A DNA stretch of 64,000 bases from Candidatus Defluviibacterium haderslevense (GTDB lineage Bacteria; Bacteroidota; Bacteroidia; Chitinophagales; Saprospiraceae), in contig JADJRL010000003.1 of assembly GCA_016712225.1 (NCBI GenBank), positions 1,873,501 through 1,937,500 on the forward strand, read 5' to 3'. Positions 62,294 through 64,000 of the stretch are shown here, one piece after another. Position numbers and translations under genes: made by a program. The notes under the pieces were generated by a model. It saw nothing but the letters and a program-made list of their open reading frames with translations. It ran no database searches and was not told the DNA's origin. The first letter of the stretch is position 1; every line of letters starts with the position of its first letter.

Positions 62294-64000
62294 TCATTCT
62301 TCTGATCTCAATGTACCCAATTCTTCGTAAATGAATTTGGGATATTGATTTAACAAAATATTATTATTTTTAAAAAACAGCTTAATATAATCATCAATTA
62401 CAGATATTCTCCTTGAATGCTTTCTTAATAGATTTTCATCCCTGTCATTTGATAGCAAATACCTGTTAAACAAATCGATCAAATCATTTAATTTTAAATT
62501 CTTATTATGAAAGTAATCTTGATACATAATAAATGTATCAAGATTTATTAAAGTTAAATCAGAAATGTTTGAAACATTAAGATTTAATAATGAGATCTTT
62601 TTCTTGAATTCTAAATTAAGCAGGTAATTAATACCATTTGTTTCCAATGCTAAATCGGTATATACTAAAATTGGATAAATTTTCAACTTCTTAATTCTTT
62701 TATTCAAAAATACGTATCTTCCATCAGAAATGTCCTCAATAATATTTACAAGTTGAGAGACACCTATCTTGTCTCCCTCATCATCTTCAACTAACTTTTT
62801 GTATAATTCAGACTCAATTATTGAGTAATCATATGAATGCAAGGAATCTGCCGTAATAATTTTGTCTTTAAATTCAAATACAAATACATAATTTCCATTA
62901 AACATGAGTAAATCTGGAAGTGACCTCAATCTTAAGTTCTTCAAATCTGGATCAAAGTATTTAATCCAATTAAACTTCTCAAAACAATATTTCATCAAAT
63001 TGCGAAATAGTTCAGCTTCTGAAAAATATTCTGAATACAAAGATTTTAATTTTGGAAAACTATCAATTTTTTGACCTAATATTGATAACTTAAACTCTTT
63101 CGCTGGTTTGATAATTGCAAATTGAATTCCATTGTATAACTTTTCTGTAAAGAAATTGTAATTTAAAATTAGAAATGCGTCATTGTTTAGTTGATAAATT
63201 GGATACTCTCTAAATGTTTTAAAATCCTTTTTATCTTCAATAGTTTTGCCATTAATGACTAATGTAAGTAGCCATTCTTTTTGTGGATGGTCATCTCGTA
63301 AGATTATTTTGTGAGAAAAACTTTTTCCAGAAACATAACCAGATATAAAAATATTTATAATATTTTTTAAGTATTGTTGCCAATTTTCAATATGGTAAAA
63401 TTCAATAAATTTAAGATAAAGTTCTTTAAATAAATCATTATTGGATAAAAACTTAAATAATGAGATAGATTTATACATCTCTGTAATAATATTCACACTT
63501 TGATTTAAGGTGAGTTGAGCCAATTGACTTTGGACATAGAATTTTGCAAATTCATTAAGTTCTGTACCTTCTGGTGGTAAGTTTTTTAATTGCTTAGTTG
63601 TGTGTTTTTGATTATAATATAAGCAAGCTTTAAATAAGTTTAGTTCTTCCATTCCAGTCAACTCTAATCGATCTCCAGGAATATTGAATTTTAAAGCAAA
63701 TTGAACCAACTCTAAATTTGAAATATGATTTAATAAAATGATTTCATACTCATTGTTTTTAAATTCACTAAATAATTTATTAATTTTATTTATTAGTTGA
63801 TCCTCAAAGCTACGGCTTAATTTGTTAAGGATCATCAACTGAAAACCAAAATCAGATTCCTTTGTAAAGAGATTAGCCTCATTAAATGTTGTAAATTCCA
63901 AAATAAATCGTGATGGAATTGTTTTAAGTAATTCATTGATATCTATTTGTTCATAGTTATCAAATATATCTGAGTATTCAATTATTTTATTAATTCTCAT
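62294..64000 (-). CDS. Large PD-(D/E)xK-like nuclease candidate, start at window edge
   Basis: 568 aa visible. The last three bases of the window read ATG on this strand, so the start may be there or beyond the edge. The N-terminal 330 residues are helical and unrecognised. A nuclease-like core lies around residue 360-400: 'LRLRSLPDLLMFNGNYVFVFEFKDKIITADSLHSYDY', with P-D, then E-x-K (EFK), the pattern of restriction-endonuclease-like folds. The C-terminal domain is helical and basic. Its place next to tRNA-Lys and a recombinase, as well as its architecture, suggest a defence or mobile-element nuclease; no partner gene is visible. Confidence 0.5.
   Translation of the reverse strand: MRINKIIEYSDIFDNYEQIDINELLKTIPSRFILEFTTFNEANLFTKESDFGFQLMILNKLSRSFEDQLINKINKLFSEFKNNEYEIILLNHISNLELVQFALKFNIPGDRLELTGMEELNLFKACLYYNQKHTTKQLKNLPPEGTELNEFAKFYVQSQLAQLTLNQSVNIITEMYKSISLFKFLSNNDLFKELYLKFIEFYHIENWQQYLKNIINIFISGYVSGKSFSHKIILRDDHPQKEWLLTLVINGKTIEDKKDFKTFREYPIYQLNNDAFLILNYNFFTEKLYNGIQFAIIKPAKEFKLSILGQKIDSFPKLKSLYSEYFSEAELFRNLMKYCFEKFNWIKYFDPDLKNLRLRSLPDLLMFNGNYVFVFEFKDKIITADSLHSYDYSIIESELYKKLVEDDEGDKIGVSQLVNIIEDISDGRYVFLNKRIKKLKIYPILVYTDLALETNGINYLLNLEFKKKISLLNLNVSNISDLTLINLDTFIMYQDYFHNKNLKLNDLIDLFNRYLLSNDRDENLLRKHSRRISVIDDYIKLFFKNNNILLNQYPKFIYEELGTLRSEE

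Overview
The window is an AT-rich stretch of bacterial DNA. Gene style and families point to the phylum Bacteroidota: weak or absent Shine-Dalgarno sequences, Bacteroidota-type tyrosine integrase, CHC2 primase/DUF3987 mobile-element genes, and FN3 and giant beta-rich surface proteins. A Saprospiraceae/Chitinophagales-like organism is a guess from protein flavour only. Almost everything is accessory; the single core-type RNA gene is a tRNA-Lys near the right end.

Region 1 (1-9.7 kb, + strand): the 3' part of a giant beta-rich protein, a secreted protein with a pretoxin-like segment and a nuclease-like C-terminus, a likely immunity gene, and an FN3 protein broken by a frameshift in an A8 run. 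Region 2 (9.7-12.7 kb) is decayed: a tandem eroded copy of a small gene, a J-domain gene with two in-frame stops, and a small membrane protein. Region 3 (12.9-18.3 kb, + strand) is a six-gene operon: a leaderless substrate-binding-protein-like protein, a protein with distant resemblance to cyclodipeptide synthases, and a complete PotABCD-like ABC importer. Region 4 (18.5-20.5 kb) holds a Panacea-type toxin-antitoxin pair and a gene fragment.

Region 5 (20.6-44.1 kb) looks like an integrated element. It has a CHC2 primase, a DUF3987 protein, an excisionase-like HTH, a type I restriction-modification operon, a serine recombinase, cargo genes, and a tyrosine integrase next to the 3' fragment of a tRNA-Val gene (a probable attachment-site scar). 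The restriction operon reads hsdM, hsdS, TIR, SLOG, ThsB-like TIR, TIR, REP-type transposase, hsdR. The TIR/SLOG cassette is a strong candidate NAD-signalling defence system carried inside a restriction operon.

Region 6 (44.1-47 kb) contains a duplicated two-gene module (HTH plus 76-aa protein), each copy followed by a different third gene. Region 7 (47.1-49.6 kb) is the most striking: two tiny precursor peptides with an identical leader segment and divergent cores, an FxsB-like radical SAM/SPASM maturase and a transglutaminase-like Cys/His/Asp peptidase. Both cores carry three consecutive aromatic-X-X triplets in register, the pattern expected for three-residue cyclophane (triceptide) RiPPs. 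Region 8 (49.7-53.9 kb, - strand) is a second biosynthetic-looking operon: NUDIX, frameshifted radical SAM/SPASM, methyltransferase, PEP-synthase-like protein. Region 9 (54.1-60.4 kb) has two paralogous XRE-HTH plus RNase H-like modules that share a palindromic upstream operator and flank a cargo segment (membrane PLD-like protein, laccase-domain protein, HpaA-like lipoprotein). Region 10 (60.8-64 kb) has a tyrosine recombinase, tRNA-Lys and a large PD-(D/E)xK-like nuclease candidate that reaches the window edge.
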